Source: Streptomyces huiliensis
GTDB taxonomy: Bacteria; Actinomycetota; Actinomycetes; Streptomycetales; Streptomycetaceae
NCBI RefSeq assembly: GCF_020037025.1
Contig: NZ_JAIQLH010000006.1
Span: 19,076-83,075, forward strand
Direction: 5' to 3'
DNA: 64,000 bases
Shown: positions 35,568 to 43,611 of the stretch, piece by piece
Numbering within the stretch: position 1 is the first letter of the stretch
How the letters are laid out: each line of letters opens with the position of its first letter
Made by a program: the position numbers and the translations under genes
The notes under the pieces: model-generated
The model's database searches: none
What the model saw: only the letters and a program-made list of their open reading frames with translations
Told to the model about the DNA's origin: nothing

Positions 35568-36303
35568 ATGCACCCGAGCGAGCTCGTCGGCGCCGACGAG
35601 TGGCACACCGTCAGCGGACGCCCCTACGTCGTCTACAAGTACGCCGCCACCCTGGACGGCCGAATCGCCGCGGCGGACGGGACCAGTCAGTGGATCACCA
35701 GTGCGGAGTCCCGCGTCGAGGTCCACGCACCGCGCGCCGCCTGCCAGGCGGCCGTGGTGAGCGCGGGCACGCGGCGAGCGGACGACCCGCACCTGGCTGT
35801 GCGCTCGGTGAAGGACGACCCCCGCCTCAAGGTCACGGCGGTGCCCGCTGAGCACCAAGCCGTGGCGGGTGGTCGTGGACACCCACGCCCGTACGCCGAG
35901 GGACGCCCGCGTCCTGGACGATGCCGCACCGACGCTGATCGCCGTGTCCGAGGAGGCGGACGCCGCGCACCTGGAGGGCCGGGCCATCATCGTCCGGATC
36001 CCGAAGGCCGACGACGGAACGGGCCTGGACATCACGTCGTTGCTACGTGAACTGCGCGAGCGGGACGTGCGCGGCATGTTCCTGGAAGGCGGACCGACCC
36101 TCGCCGCGTCGTTCGTGTCGGCCGGGCTGGTGGACCGCGTGATCGCGTACATCGCTCCGGCCCTCCTCGGCCGAGGCAAGAGCGCCCTCCAAGGCGGCAC
36201 GATCGACACGATCGGCGACACCCTCCGCTGCGAGCTGGTCGACGTGGCGCGCTCGGGCCCGGACGTCCGCCTGGTGGCGCGGTCGCGAGGCCGAACGCGT
36301 TAA
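35568..36303 (+). pseudogene. RibD C-terminal-domain (pyrimidine reductase) gene with frameshift
   Basis: Dihydrofolate-reductase-fold reductase of the RibD C-terminal family. The frame from ATG 35568 encodes VYKYAATLDGRIAAADGTSQWITSAESR and onward, typical N-terminus, up to about 35860. The protein then continues in another frame from about 35866 (VVVDTHARTPRDARVLD, then FLEGGPTLAASFVSAGLVDR, IAPALLGRGKSAL). Joining the two frames gives a full ~245-aa reductase. The junction lies in a GTGGCGGGTGGTCGTGG stretch, where loss of two bases or gain of one explains it. Could be real decay or a sequencing error. A possible role in modified riboflavin or pyrimidine metabolism cannot be specified. Confidence 0.75.
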
Positions 36304-36527
36304 ACGGTGGCCGAACGGACGGCTGCTTGCCAGGCTTCGGTCATGGAGTTCCGTCCCAGCGGCGTGCCGGGCCACGCGTGGCTCGGCACGCCGATCGACG
36401 CCCGTGCTCTGTTCGCTCCGGAACACGCCGCGCTGATGGCCACCCTGCGCGGCCTGGCGCGCTCCGACTGGAGCAAGGAGGCGGTGCCGGGCTGGACCGT
36501 ACGCGACGTGGCGGCCCACGTCCAAGC
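36301..36527 (+). pseudogene. truncated duplicate of the maleylpyruvate-isomerase-family gene
   Basis: About 227 bp matching 38394-38621 at high identity on the same strand, including 40 bp upstream of the start. It encodes the first ~60 residues (MEFRPSGVPGHAWLGTPIDA, then VPGWTVRDVAAHV) and then breaks off after a GCCCACGT stretch, ending in unrelated sequence with a stop. Only the N-terminal part of the DinB-like helical bundle would be made, so it is a fragment. Confidence 0.85.
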
Positions 36528-36538
36528 GCGCCTGACAT

Positions 36539-36586
36539 GCGCACTTGCTGGGTGACTCGCTTCACGAGTCACTCACCACTCGCCCG
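36539..36586. repeat. short element shared with 35417-35464, with hairpin
   Basis: Begins immediately after the truncated gene fragment. GCACTTGC and CGCTTCACGAG are shared with the region upstream of the RibD-like gene. Contains a perfect hairpin GTGACTCG-CTTCA-CGAGTCAC (36552-36572). Possibly a junction sequence of the rearrangement or the terminator of the LysE gene. Confidence 0.5.
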
Positions 36587-36628
36587 GGCCACCATCGTCA
36601 GACTTCCGACAGGGCCCCGCCCCGCCCC

Positions 36629-37252
36629 TCAGACACCCGCCGCCACCGCCGCGCCCAGCCCCAGCAGGACGACACCGGTCGTCACGCTGAGCCCCCGCAG
36701 GACCGTCGGCCGCGATATCAAGGCGCGCCCCCGGCCGACGGCCCAGGTGAGCAGCATGTACCAGGAGGCGCTGACGAGCGCCCACAAAGCTCCCAGGGCG
36801 ACGGTCGACAGGAACACCGGGCCCTTCGCCGTCACGAACTGGGGCAGCACCGAGACGGCGAACACGCCGGCCTTCGGGTTGCCGAGGTTGGTGCTCAGGC
36901 CGGTGAGGTACCCGCCCGCGAAGCCGGAGCGGCGCCCGCCCTCGCGGGACGGAGAGGCGGAGACGGTGGTGAGCGCGGTCCGCAGCGTCTTCACGCCGAG
37001 GTACATCAGCACGATGCCGCCCGCGATCCGGAGCGCCGCGTACGCGGTGGGGCTGGCCAGCAGGACGGCGGACAGCCCGGCCGCGGCGGCCGTGGACCAC
37101 AGCAGGAAGCCGGTGGCGTTGCCCGCGAGCGTGCCCCGGACGGTGCGTTGGCCGCCTTCCAGGACCTGCCGGATCAACAGGGCTTGACTCGCGCCTGGCA
37201 GCATCGCCAGCAGCAAGGTGGTGGCGATGAAAACGGGCACATGCGTGGGCAT
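36629..37252 (-). CDS. LysE/RhtB-family amino-acid exporter
   Basis: 207 aa, six hydrophobic segments, family length. The N-terminal LLAMLPGASQALLIRQVLEGG contains the LysE-family PG.....R.....G motif, and STNLGNPKAGVFAVSVLPQFV is the second conserved loop. The ATG at 37252 is chosen from the family N-terminus. Exports an amino acid or derivative. Divergent from a LysR regulator, the classical LysE/LysG arrangement. Confidence 0.9.
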   Translation of the reverse strand: MPTHVPVFIATTLLLAMLPGASQALLIRQVLEGGQRTVRGTLAGNATGFLLWSTAAAAGLSAVLLASPTAYAALRIAGGIVLMYLGVKTLRTALTTVSASPSREGGRRSGFAGGYLTGLSTNLGNPKAGVFAVSVLPQFVTAKGPVFLSTVALGALWALVSASWYMLLTWAVGRGRALISRPTVLRGLSVTTGVVLLGLGAAVAAGV

Positions 37253-37327
37253 GGCGAAAGAACCCCTTCCGGGGATACGGGCCGATGGATGCACCACCAG
37301 GCTTCCCGCCCCGCGCCCCTAAGAGAA

Positions 37328-37356
37328 GTTAAAAGAGAGGGCTGTAGCGTTAAAAT
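37328..37356 (+). promoter_or_regulatory. lysR promoter/operator: GTTAAAA direct repeats spaced 21 bp
   Basis: GTTAAAA occurs at 37328-37334 and 37349-37355, two helical turns apart. The copies coincide with the -35 position and the -10 box TAAAAT (37351-37356), which ends exactly 6 nt before ATG 37363. Strongly AT-rich for this genome. Suggests a leaderless lysR transcript and a dimer-binding site controlling both divergent genes. Confidence 0.6.
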
Positions 37357-37362
37357 TAGTGA

Positions 37363-38343
37363 ATGGTGATGGACCCGGGGCAGCTCCGACTTCTCGCGTT
37401 GATCGAGCGGCACGGCTCCCTGACGGCGGCGGCCCGCGCCCTCCACCTCACGCCCGCGGCGATCACCCAGCAGGTGGTCAAGGCCGAGCGCGACTGGCAG
37501 GTGCCGCTGGTCATCCGTGGCCCTCGCGGGGCGACGCTCACCGCGGCCGGCGCGCTGCTGGCCTCTCACGGCCGAACCGTCGAGGAGGCCGCGGACCGGG
37601 CCGAGGCGGAACTGGCCGCGCTGCTCGGCCACCTCTCCCTACGGCTGCGGATCGGAACGTTCCAGGCAGCCGCCCTGCACCTGCTGCCACCCGCCCTGAC
37701 GGCGCTGCGCCACCGCCACCCGGACGCCGACGTCTCGGTCGTGGACGTGGTGTCCGGACGCGGAACGGACGAGATCGGCGCGGGGCGCCTGGACGTGGTG
37801 ATCGTCGCGTCCTGGGGCATGCCGCTCGTGCCGCCCCCGCACATACGGGCCCATCCGCTCCTCCTGGACCCGATGGTCGTGGTCCTCCCCGACGACCATC
37901 CGCTGGCCACCGGGCAGCCCGCGGACGCCGAACTGCACCTGGAACAACTGCGCGACGAATCGTGGGTTTCCATCCTGGCCGGCCATGCGGCCCGCGAACA
38001 GTTCCACGACGCCGCCCGCGAGGCCGGTTTCACTCCTGCCGTGCGGTTCGAGACCGAGTCCTACGACGTCGCCCAGGCACTCGTCGGCACAGGCATCGCG
38101 GTGGCCCTGGTCTCGCGCCTGGCCCTGACCCATGCGCCGGGCACCACCCACCGCGAACTGGCCCACCCCAGGCCCTACCGCCAGATCTACGCCGTGACCA
38201 GGACGGACGCCGGCCTCACACCACTCGCGGACATGCTCATCGGCCTCCTGCGCGATGTCGCCCGCCACATCACCGCCGCCTGGGAGGCTCCCCCGCGACA
38301 AGGACCACGCTCGTCGAATCCGAACTCACCGCACGGAGCCTGA
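37363..38343 (+). CDS. LysR-family regulator
   Basis: 326 aa. N-terminal LysR HTH (LRLLALIERHGSLTAAARAL then LTPAAITQQVVKAERDWQVP) and C-terminal effector domain from about 90 (LRLRIGTFQAAALHLLPPAL). The last ~25 aa are a disordered Pro/Arg/Ser tail. The start is ATG 37363, supported by the TAAAAT box 6 nt upstream; the HTH starts soon after. Probably activates the divergent LysE exporter in response to the exported amino acid (inference). Confidence 0.92.
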   Translation: MVMDPGQLRLLALIERHGSLTAAARALHLTPAAITQQVVKAERDWQVPLVIRGPRGATLTAAGALLASHGRTVEEAADRAEAELAALLGHLSLRLRIGTFQAAALHLLPPALTALRHRHPDADVSVVDVVSGRGTDEIGAGRLDVVIVASWGMPLVPPPHIRAHPLLLDPMVVVLPDDHPLATGQPADAELHLEQLRDESWVSILAGHAAREQFHDAAREAGFTPAVRFETESYDVAQALVGTGIAVALVSRLALTHAPGTTHRELAHPRPYRQIYAVTRTDAGLTPLADMLIGLLRDVARHITAAWEAPPRQGPRSSNPNSPHGA

Positions 38344-38432
38344 AAAGCCCCGCCTGGAGCGCGGCCGGACGCGTCAAGCGCGGGACACGTTAAACGGTGG
38401 CCGAACGGCCGGCCTCTTGCCAGGCTTCGGTC

Positions 38433-39290
38433 ATGGAGTTCCGCCCCCGCGAAGTACCGGGTCACGCATGGCTCGGCACGCCGATCGACGCCCGCCCCCT
38501 GTTCGCTCCCGAACACGCCGCGCTCATGACCACTCTGCGCGGCCTGGCGCCCGCCGACTGGGGCAAGGAGGCCGTGCCGGGCTGGACCGTGCGCGACGTG
38601 GCGGCGCACGTGCTGGGCGACTGCTACGGGCGCCTGGCCCGCGACCGCGACCGGCACGGGGAAGGACCGGTCTTCGCACCGGGCGAGACCCTCGAAACGT
38701 TCATCCACCGGATCAACGAGGAGTGGGTGAGGGCCTTCGCCCGGGTCAGCCCCGCCGCGCTCGCCGACACCCTGGACCTGATCGGCGCGCAGACGGCCCG
38801 CTTCTTCGAGGCCACGGACCCGAACGCGCCGTCGCTGGGGGTGTCGTGGGCGGGGATCGACCCGGCGCCGACGTGGCTGGACAGCGCCCGGGACCTCACC
38901 GAGTTCTGGACCCACCGCCAGCAGATCCGCCACGCCGTCGGCCTGCCGACGGACCCGGACCCGCGGCTCCTGTCCGTCGTCCTGGACACGTTCCTGCGGG
39001 CGCTGCCGCACACCCTGCGTACGGTCGACGCACCGCCCGGCACGCAGGTCCGGGTCAGGATCGACGGCCCGGCCGGCGGCACCTGGACGGCGACGGCCAC
39101 CGGCACCCGCTGGTCCCTGTCCGAACCGGCCGCCGAGCGCCCCGCCGCGCTCCTCCGCCTGGACACGGAGACCGCCTGGCGTCTTTGCACACGCGGCATC
39201 GAGCCCGCCACGGCCCTGCCCCGCGCGCACGTCGAAGGCGACCCCGCCCTGGCCGAGGCCGCCTGCCGCATCGTCTCGATCGTCTACTGA
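38433..39290 (+). CDS. maleylpyruvate-isomerase-family (DinB-like) protein
   Basis: 285 aa. N-terminal mycothiol-dependent maleylpyruvate isomerase / DinB-like helical bundle, with WTVRDVAAHVLGDCYGRLAR carrying the metal-ligand His (about 54) and FWTHRQQIRHAVGLP (about 160) supplying further His ligands, then the C-terminal MDMPI domain. Family members act on mycothiol conjugates or other substrates; the reaction here is not known. ATG 38433 preferred over GTG 38397, since the family begins near MEF. Its 5' part is duplicated at 36301. Confidence 0.85.
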   Translation: MEFRPREVPGHAWLGTPIDARPLFAPEHAALMTTLRGLAPADWGKEAVPGWTVRDVAAHVLGDCYGRLARDRDRHGEGPVFAPGETLETFIHRINEEWVRAFARVSPAALADTLDLIGAQTARFFEATDPNAPSLGVSWAGIDPAPTWLDSARDLTEFWTHRQQIRHAVGLPTDPDPRLLSVVLDTFLRALPHTLRTVDAPPGTQVRVRIDGPAGGTWTATATGTRWSLSEPAAERPAALLRLDTETAWRLCTRGIEPATALPRAHVEGDPALAEAACRIVSIVY

Positions 39291-39311
39291 CACCTCCGGC
39301 GGCACCCGCGC

Positions 39312-39710
39312 TCACGCCATCGGCCGGTCCTGCGAGCAGGAGGAAAGGGACTGCGGACCGGGTGGAGATGCTGCTTCCTGGGCGGCCAACACCGCGTCGC
39401 CGTACTCGAAGGCCCATGCGCCGACGGCGTCGATGTGCACCAGCAAGGTGCCGCCCAGAGCGGTCAGTCGGTACTCGACCCGTTTTGGTGCGTCGGGGTG
39501 AACCTGGCGGTCGACCAGCCCGTTGAACTGCAGCCGTCGCAGGGTCTCGGTGAGGACCTTGGAGCTGATGCCCCCGATCCGTTCCCGCAGTTCGACCGGG
39601 CGACTCGGCCCGTCGCGCAGCGCCCAGAGCACCACGGCGTTCCAGGTATTGGAGAGCAGGTCGAAGGCGAGGCGGGCGCGGCAGTCGGCGAGGAAGGCGT
39701 CGGTGGTCAC
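39312..39710 (-). CDS. HxlR-family regulator
   Basis: 132 aa, single winged helix: CRARLAFDLLSNTWNAVVLWAL and LRERIGGISSKVLTETLRRL then FNGLVDRQVHPDAPKRVEYRLT, the diagnostic HxlR pattern (RYxLT-like end). The GTG start at 39710 is taken because the near-palindrome at 39711-39724 lies directly upstream. Divergent from the F420-reductase-like gene, its likely target. Confidence 0.9.
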   Translation of the reverse strand: MTTDAFLADCRARLAFDLLSNTWNAVVLWALRDGPSRPVELRERIGGISSKVLTETLRRLQFNGLVDRQVHPDAPKRVEYRLTALGGTLLVHIDAVGAWAFEYGDAVLAAQEAASPPGPQSLSSCSQDRPMA

Positions 39711-39724
39711 GTACCAAATGGTGC
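39711..39724. promoter_or_regulatory. near-palindrome GTACCA-AA-TGGTGC, probable HxlR operator
   Basis: Five of six arm positions pair. GTAC-containing palindromes with this short spacer are typical of HxlR-family sites, and it sits between HxlR and the divergent oxidoreductase gene. Confidence 0.55.
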
Positions 39725-39784
39725 CCGAACCGCCTTCTAGCCTCGGTGTGAACGGTCGTAACAGGCATGGAGAGGGAGCGCGTG

Positions 39785-40300
39785 ATGAGGATCGGCGTAT
39801 TGGGCACGGGCAACATGGCTGACGCGCTCGCCACCCACTGGGTGCGGGCCGGGCATGAGGTGACCATCGGGGGACGGGACACACGGCGGGCGGAGCGGCT
39901 TGCGACGCGCATCGGAGGCGGTGCGAAGCCTGCCGGTCTGCGCGCGGCGGCGGCCGCGGCGGCCCCGGGCGCCCGGGTGGTCAAGGCTTTCAATCTCTGC
40001 CACGAGGACGTGTGGCGTATGCGGCCCCCCGTCTTCGACGCGCGGCCGCTGGCCGTCCCGGTCTGCGGGGACGACGAGACGGCCCTCGTGCGAGTACGCG
40101 AGCTGGTGCGGGACGTGGGCTGTGAACCCGTCGCCGGCGGCGGTCTCGAACGTGCGGGGCTCCTGGAGGCGACCGCCGCGCTGTTCATCGCCCTGTGGGT
40201 CGGCGAGGGAGCCGATGCGCAGGCGATCGCGCCTCCGCTGGCGTACGCGGCCGGACCGAGCCACTCGGGAACGAAAGGCGGCATGGGGGCGGACGCCTGA
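39785..40300 (+). CDS. NADPH-dependent F420-reductase-like protein, internally shortened
   Basis: 171 aa from ATG 39785 (GGGAG 7 nt upstream). N-terminal Rossmann motif MRIGVLGTGNMADALATHW and GHEVTIGGRD are those of the F420-dependent NADP oxidoreductase family (PF03807-like). After GLRAAAAAAA the sequence jumps to PGARVVKAFNLCHEDVW, skipping the segment that normally holds the middle strands and AVP....DATNP region (roughly 50 residues). The C-terminal part (PVCGDDETALVRVRELVRDVG) is normal. In-frame internal deletion, so activity is doubtful. Under probable HxlR control. Confidence 0.78.
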   Translation: MRIGVLGTGNMADALATHWVRAGHEVTIGGRDTRRAERLATRIGGGAKPAGLRAAAAAAAPGARVVKAFNLCHEDVWRMRPPVFDARPLAVPVCGDDETALVRVRELVRDVGCEPVAGGGLERAGLLEATAALFIALWVGEGADAQAIAPPLAYAAGPSHSGTKGGMGADA

Positions 40301-40395
40301 CCGCTGGGTGCGTACGACGGCGGCCGCGACGTCCCCGACCGCCGTGCTCGCGGTCGAGGCGCACCGGAAACGGCGGCGCCGGCGGCGCGGCGTGC

Positions 40396-41046
40396 TTACG
40401 ATGGGTCTGAAGGCGCGGACTCAGTAGGCGACTTGAACAGGTGCACGTTCGCGTGCCCGCCGGGGATGCCCAGGGAACGGCCGCCTACCTGACTGACCAT
40501 CAACTCCGGTCGGGTGCGGATCCAGAAACGCAGCTTGCCGCAGCGCTCGTCCTCATAAGCGCCGCCGCACGCCTCGATGACCTTGCGGGAGGCGACGTTG
40601 TCCGGGTCGCAGGTGACCAGGACCGGGTCGATGCCCAGGCCCGCCGCGACGGGCAGCGCGGCGCGCAGCATCGCCGTGGCGTGCCCGCGGCGGCGGGCGG
40701 AGGGCCGGACGTCGTAGCCGATGTGGCCGCCCCACTCCAGCAGGCGCGGGGTGGCCCGGTGGCGGACGGCTATCCGTCCGAGGTAGGTGTCGCCGTCGAC
40801 GTACCAGAGGGTGGTGGCGGGGACGCGGCCTTCGGGCCGGGGGGTGTCCTCGTGGGCGTCGGCGCGCACCGACCGCACGTAGTCCGCGAAGACGTCCGCG
40901 TCCGCCCACCGGGGGTGGTAGCTCAAGATGTCCCTGCCGACCATCGAGTCGTCCTCGGGAACCCCTCGCCCTTCAGCTCGGAACTCGGTCATGGCCTCGA
41001 CGAACGAGGCGTGAACGCGCGTATCGGGTGTGATCAGTTGCGGCAT
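40396..41046 (-). CDS. GNAT-family N-acetyltransferase
   Basis: 216 aa. Acetyl-CoA-binding motif A: YDVRPSARRRGHATAMLRAAL around 113-133 (RRGHAT is the Q/RxxGxG/A loop), followed by VLVTCDPDNVASRKVIEACGG (motif B). N-terminal ~110 aa specific to this subfamily (LSYHPRWADADVFADYV). Substrate unknown. No clear SD; CACACT ends 6 nt upstream of the ATG. Confidence 0.9.
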   Translation of the reverse strand: MPQLITPDTRVHASFVEAMTEFRAEGRGVPEDDSMVGRDILSYHPRWADADVFADYVRSVRADAHEDTPRPEGRVPATTLWYVDGDTYLGRIAVRHRATPRLLEWGGHIGYDVRPSARRRGHATAMLRAALPVAAGLGIDPVLVTCDPDNVASRKVIEACGGAYEDERCGKLRFWIRTRPELMVSQVGGRSLGIPGGHANVHLFKSPTESAPSDPS

Positions 41047-41082
41047 TCGGCCAGTGTGCTCGGGCCCCGGGCCCGCCGTCGA

Positions 41083-41418
41083 TCAGGTTTCGCTCCCCGC
41101 ACCCTGCTCGAACGCGATGCGGCAGCGTTCGACCTGGTCGGCCACGAGCTCCATGAACCAGCGCGTGATCTCGTAGGGGATCACGTGCCCGTCCGGACTG
41201 AAAACGCGGACGGTCGGCTCCAGGGCCGGGTCCTCGTCGGGTATCACGCCCACCAGGAAGGCGGGGCCGGGCAGGTGCGTCTGCGCGGTGGGGTCGTCCG
41301 CCCAGGCGGCCGGGGCCGGTACGGCCTCGCTCAGTTCGACGCACCACGCGTCGTCGGGCAGGGCGTAGTGGTACTGGACGGCGTAGTGACGACCGCCGTA
41401 CGCGCGCAACTCTGGCAT
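41083..41418 (-). CDS. hypothetical protein
   Basis: 111 aa, cytoplasmic, acidic, no recognised family. It has ALPDDAWCVELSEAVPAPAAW and FSPDGHVIPYEITRWFMELV. Lies 36 bp upstream of the acetyltransferase on the same strand, so the two may form an operon. Supported by start ATG, codon use and the tight spacing only. Confidence 0.65.
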   Translation of the reverse strand: MPELRAYGGRHYAVQYHYALPDDAWCVELSEAVPAPAAWADDPTAQTHLPGPAFLVGVIPDEDPALEPTVRVFSPDGHVIPYEITRWFMELVADQVERCRIAFEQGAGSET

Positions 41419-41571
41419 GTGCGCAGGCTGTCACACGCGACGCGCCCTGTCCGCCCCCGGTCGGACGGCGGCTCAGCCGGACGGGTGAGGCGGACGGTTC
41501 CCCGGGGGGACGTGGGGCGCACCGCTCTTTGCGAGTCTCGAGGTGTTGCCCACGCCGTTCAGGAGGTAGCC

Positions 41572-42147
41572 GTGAATCCGGCGAAGACGCTGCCCAGCGA
41601 TGCGAACACCGGAGTCGTGTCCCCTGCTCCTTCTTCCGGTTCTTCCAGCTCGCGCTGGGCGGTTATGGCGGCGCACGCCGTGCCGCTCGCGGTGTTGCCG
41701 TCGGGGCTGTGGCGGATGGCCATGGCCGTGGGCATCCCCGTCGGCTGGAGCGGACAGCTGGCGGAGGACTGGCAGCCCAGCCCGGAGAACTTCTTCTACA
41801 TCACCCTGCTGACCGTCGTCACCGAGACGCTCGCCTTCCTGACGCTCGGCCTGGTCAGACCGTGGGGCGAGCGGCTGCCACGCTGGTTTCCGTTCCTCGG
41901 CGGCAGGCGGGTCCCGGTCTGGGCGGCCGCCGTTCCGGCGGGGCTGGGGGCGCTCGCGGTGGCGGCGGTCACGCTGCCGATGTTCTGGGGCGGCATGCCC
42001 GCCGACGCGGGCGGCTCCGACGCTCCGCAGGGTGTGGCCGCCTTGGTCATGAACGCCTGCTACGTGCCGCTGCTGCTGTGGGGGCCGCTGGTCGCCGTCG
42101 TCACGGTCGCCTACTGCCGACGTCGGCTCGGCGGTACCCGCGCGTGA
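41572..42147 (+). CDS. membrane protein of unknown function
   Basis: 191 aa, about four hydrophobic segments (around 33-55, 72-95, 110-130, 150-178). GTG start with AGGAGG 5 nt upstream. A Ser-rich N-terminus (GVVSPAPSSGSSSSRW) precedes the membrane core. Family not recognised; similar small integral proteins are common in Streptomyces. Not obviously linked to its neighbours; the region to the glycosyltransferase start is about 135 bp. Confidence 0.75.
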   Translation: MNPAKTLPSDANTGVVSPAPSSGSSSSRWAVMAAHAVPLAVLPSGLWRMAMAVGIPVGWSGQLAEDWQPSPENFFYITLLTVVTETLAFLTLGLVRPWGERLPRWFPFLGGRRVPVWAAAVPAGLGALAVAAVTLPMFWGGMPADAGGSDAPQGVAALVMNACYVPLLLWGPLVAVVTVAYCRRRLGGTRA

Positions 42148-42282
42148 CCCCTCCCGCCACCATCAACCTATAGCGCACCAGGGCCCTTGCCACAAGCCCC
42201 CCACACTGCCACAGAATCACCCACCGAAGCCGAAAGCCGTGGCCCCACGAAGAGCACCCCCCACGAAAAGGAAGTGCCGCAC

Positions 42283-43533
42283 ATGCGCGTGCTGTTGTCG
42301 ACATACGGATCCCGCGGCGACGTGGAACCGCTGGCGGGGCTCGCCACGCGGCTCCTCGAAGCGGGCGCCGAGGTACGGGTGTGCGCGCCGCCGGACGAGG
42401 AGTTCGTGGAGCGGCTGGCCGGGGTCGGGGCGCCGGTGGTGCCGGTCGGGCCGTCGGCTCGGGAGCTCACGCTGGCGGCGCCGGGGCCCGAGTCGTTCCC
42501 CAGGGTCGCGGCCGAGCTGATCGCCGAACAGTTCGTCAAGGTCGCCGCGGCGGCGGAGGGCTGCGACGTGGTGGTGGCGACCGGCATGCTGCCGGCGACG
42601 GCCGGGGCGCTGTCGGTGGCCGAGAAGCTGGGCGTCCCCTCCGTGTCCGTCAGCTTCCAGCAGCTCACCCTGCCGTCCCCGTACCACCCTCCACTGGCGT
42701 ATCCGGGCCACCCGTTCCCGCCCGACGTGACCGACAACCTGGCGCTGTGGGGCCTGGACGCCCGGAACGTCGACGCGATCTTCGGGGCGGCGCTCAACAC
42801 CAACCGGGTGGCGAACGGCCTGCCCCCGGTCGACGGCGTCCGCGACTACGTCGTCGGCGACCGCCCGTGGCTGGCGTCGGACCCCGTCCTGGACCCGTGG
42901 CGCGCGTGGCCGGGCCTCGACGTCGTCCAGACCGGGGCGTGGGCCCTGCCCGACGAACGCCCGCTTCCGGCCGACCTGATGGCGTTCCTGGACACCGGCG
43001 ACCCGCCGGTGTACGTCGGTTTCGGCAGCATGCCCCTGCACGCGGCGCCGGACGCCGCCGAGGTGGCCATCGCGGCGGTACGGGCCCAGGGCCGCCGCGC
43101 GCTCGTCCGGCGCGGCTGGGCCGAACTCGCCCTCGTGGACGGGCGCGACGACTGCTTCGCCGTCGGCGAGGTCAACCAGCAGGCGCTGTTCCCCCGGGTC
43201 GCCGCCGTCGTGCACCACGGCGGCGCGGGCACCACGGCGACGGCCGCCCGGGCGGGCGTGCCCCAGGTGGTCGTGCCGCAGGCGACCGACCAGCCGTACT
43301 GGGCGCGCCGCGTGGCCGACCTGGGCATCGGCGTGGCCCACGACGGCCCGGCCCCGACGCTCGCGTCCCTCACCTCCGCCCTCGCCGCGGCCCTCACCCC
43401 CGAAACCCAGACCCGAGCCGCCACCATCGCCGCCTCGATCACCCCCGACGGCGCGACGACGGCGGCGCGGCTGCTGCTCGACGGGGTCGGCGGGGGCGGC
43501 GGGGGCGGCGGGATCAGCCGAGGCGGCGGCTGA
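42283..43533 (+). CDS. macrolide/glycopeptide-type (GT1) glycosyltransferase
   Basis: 416 aa GT-B glycosyltransferase related to vancomycin- and macrolide-glycosylating enzymes. N-terminal acceptor domain: MRVLLSTYGSRGDVEPLAGL. C-terminal nucleotide-sugar domain: VYVGFGSMPLHAA (about 244-256) and the sugar-binding HHGGAGTTATAARAGVPQ then VVPQATDQPYWARRV. Ends in a poly-Gly tail (VGGGGGGGGIS). ATG 42283 with AAGGAAG 8 nt upstream; an internal upstream frame to 42187 is not used. No antibiotic cluster is around it, so it may glycosylate a xenobiotic or a product made elsewhere. Confidence 0.9.
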   Translation: MRVLLSTYGSRGDVEPLAGLATRLLEAGAEVRVCAPPDEEFVERLAGVGAPVVPVGPSARELTLAAPGPESFPRVAAELIAEQFVKVAAAAEGCDVVVATGMLPATAGALSVAEKLGVPSVSVSFQQLTLPSPYHPPLAYPGHPFPPDVTDNLALWGLDARNVDAIFGAALNTNRVANGLPPVDGVRDYVVGDRPWLASDPVLDPWRAWPGLDVVQTGAWALPDERPLPADLMAFLDTGDPPVYVGFGSMPLHAAPDAAEVAIAAVRAQGRRALVRRGWAELALVDGRDDCFAVGEVNQQALFPRVAAVVHHGGAGTTATAARAGVPQVVVPQATDQPYWARRVADLGIGVAHDGPAPTLASLTSALAAALTPETQTRAATIAASITPDGATTAARLLLDGVGGGGGGGGISRGGG

Positions 43534-43611
43534 GGGCCGGCCGGACGAACCCTCTTGTCAGTGGCGACCGCTACGGTGTGTAGTGCACGGCTCACTCACG
43601 GGAGGAGGCGC

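Noticed and set aside
36301..38621. Insertion sequence or transposon carrying LysE/LysR
   Set aside because: No transposase, terminal inverted repeats or short target duplication was found; only the long partial gene duplication.
40441..42147. 568-codon frame ending with the membrane protein at 41572
   Set aside because: The upstream part is antisense to the acetyltransferase and the hypothetical gene at 41083; an excellent SD marks GTG 41572 as the start.
42283..43533. The glycosyltransferase as part of a biosynthetic gene cluster
   Set aside because: Neighbours are an acetyltransferase, a membrane protein and a Uma2 protein; no PKS, NRPS or tailoring genes are nearby.
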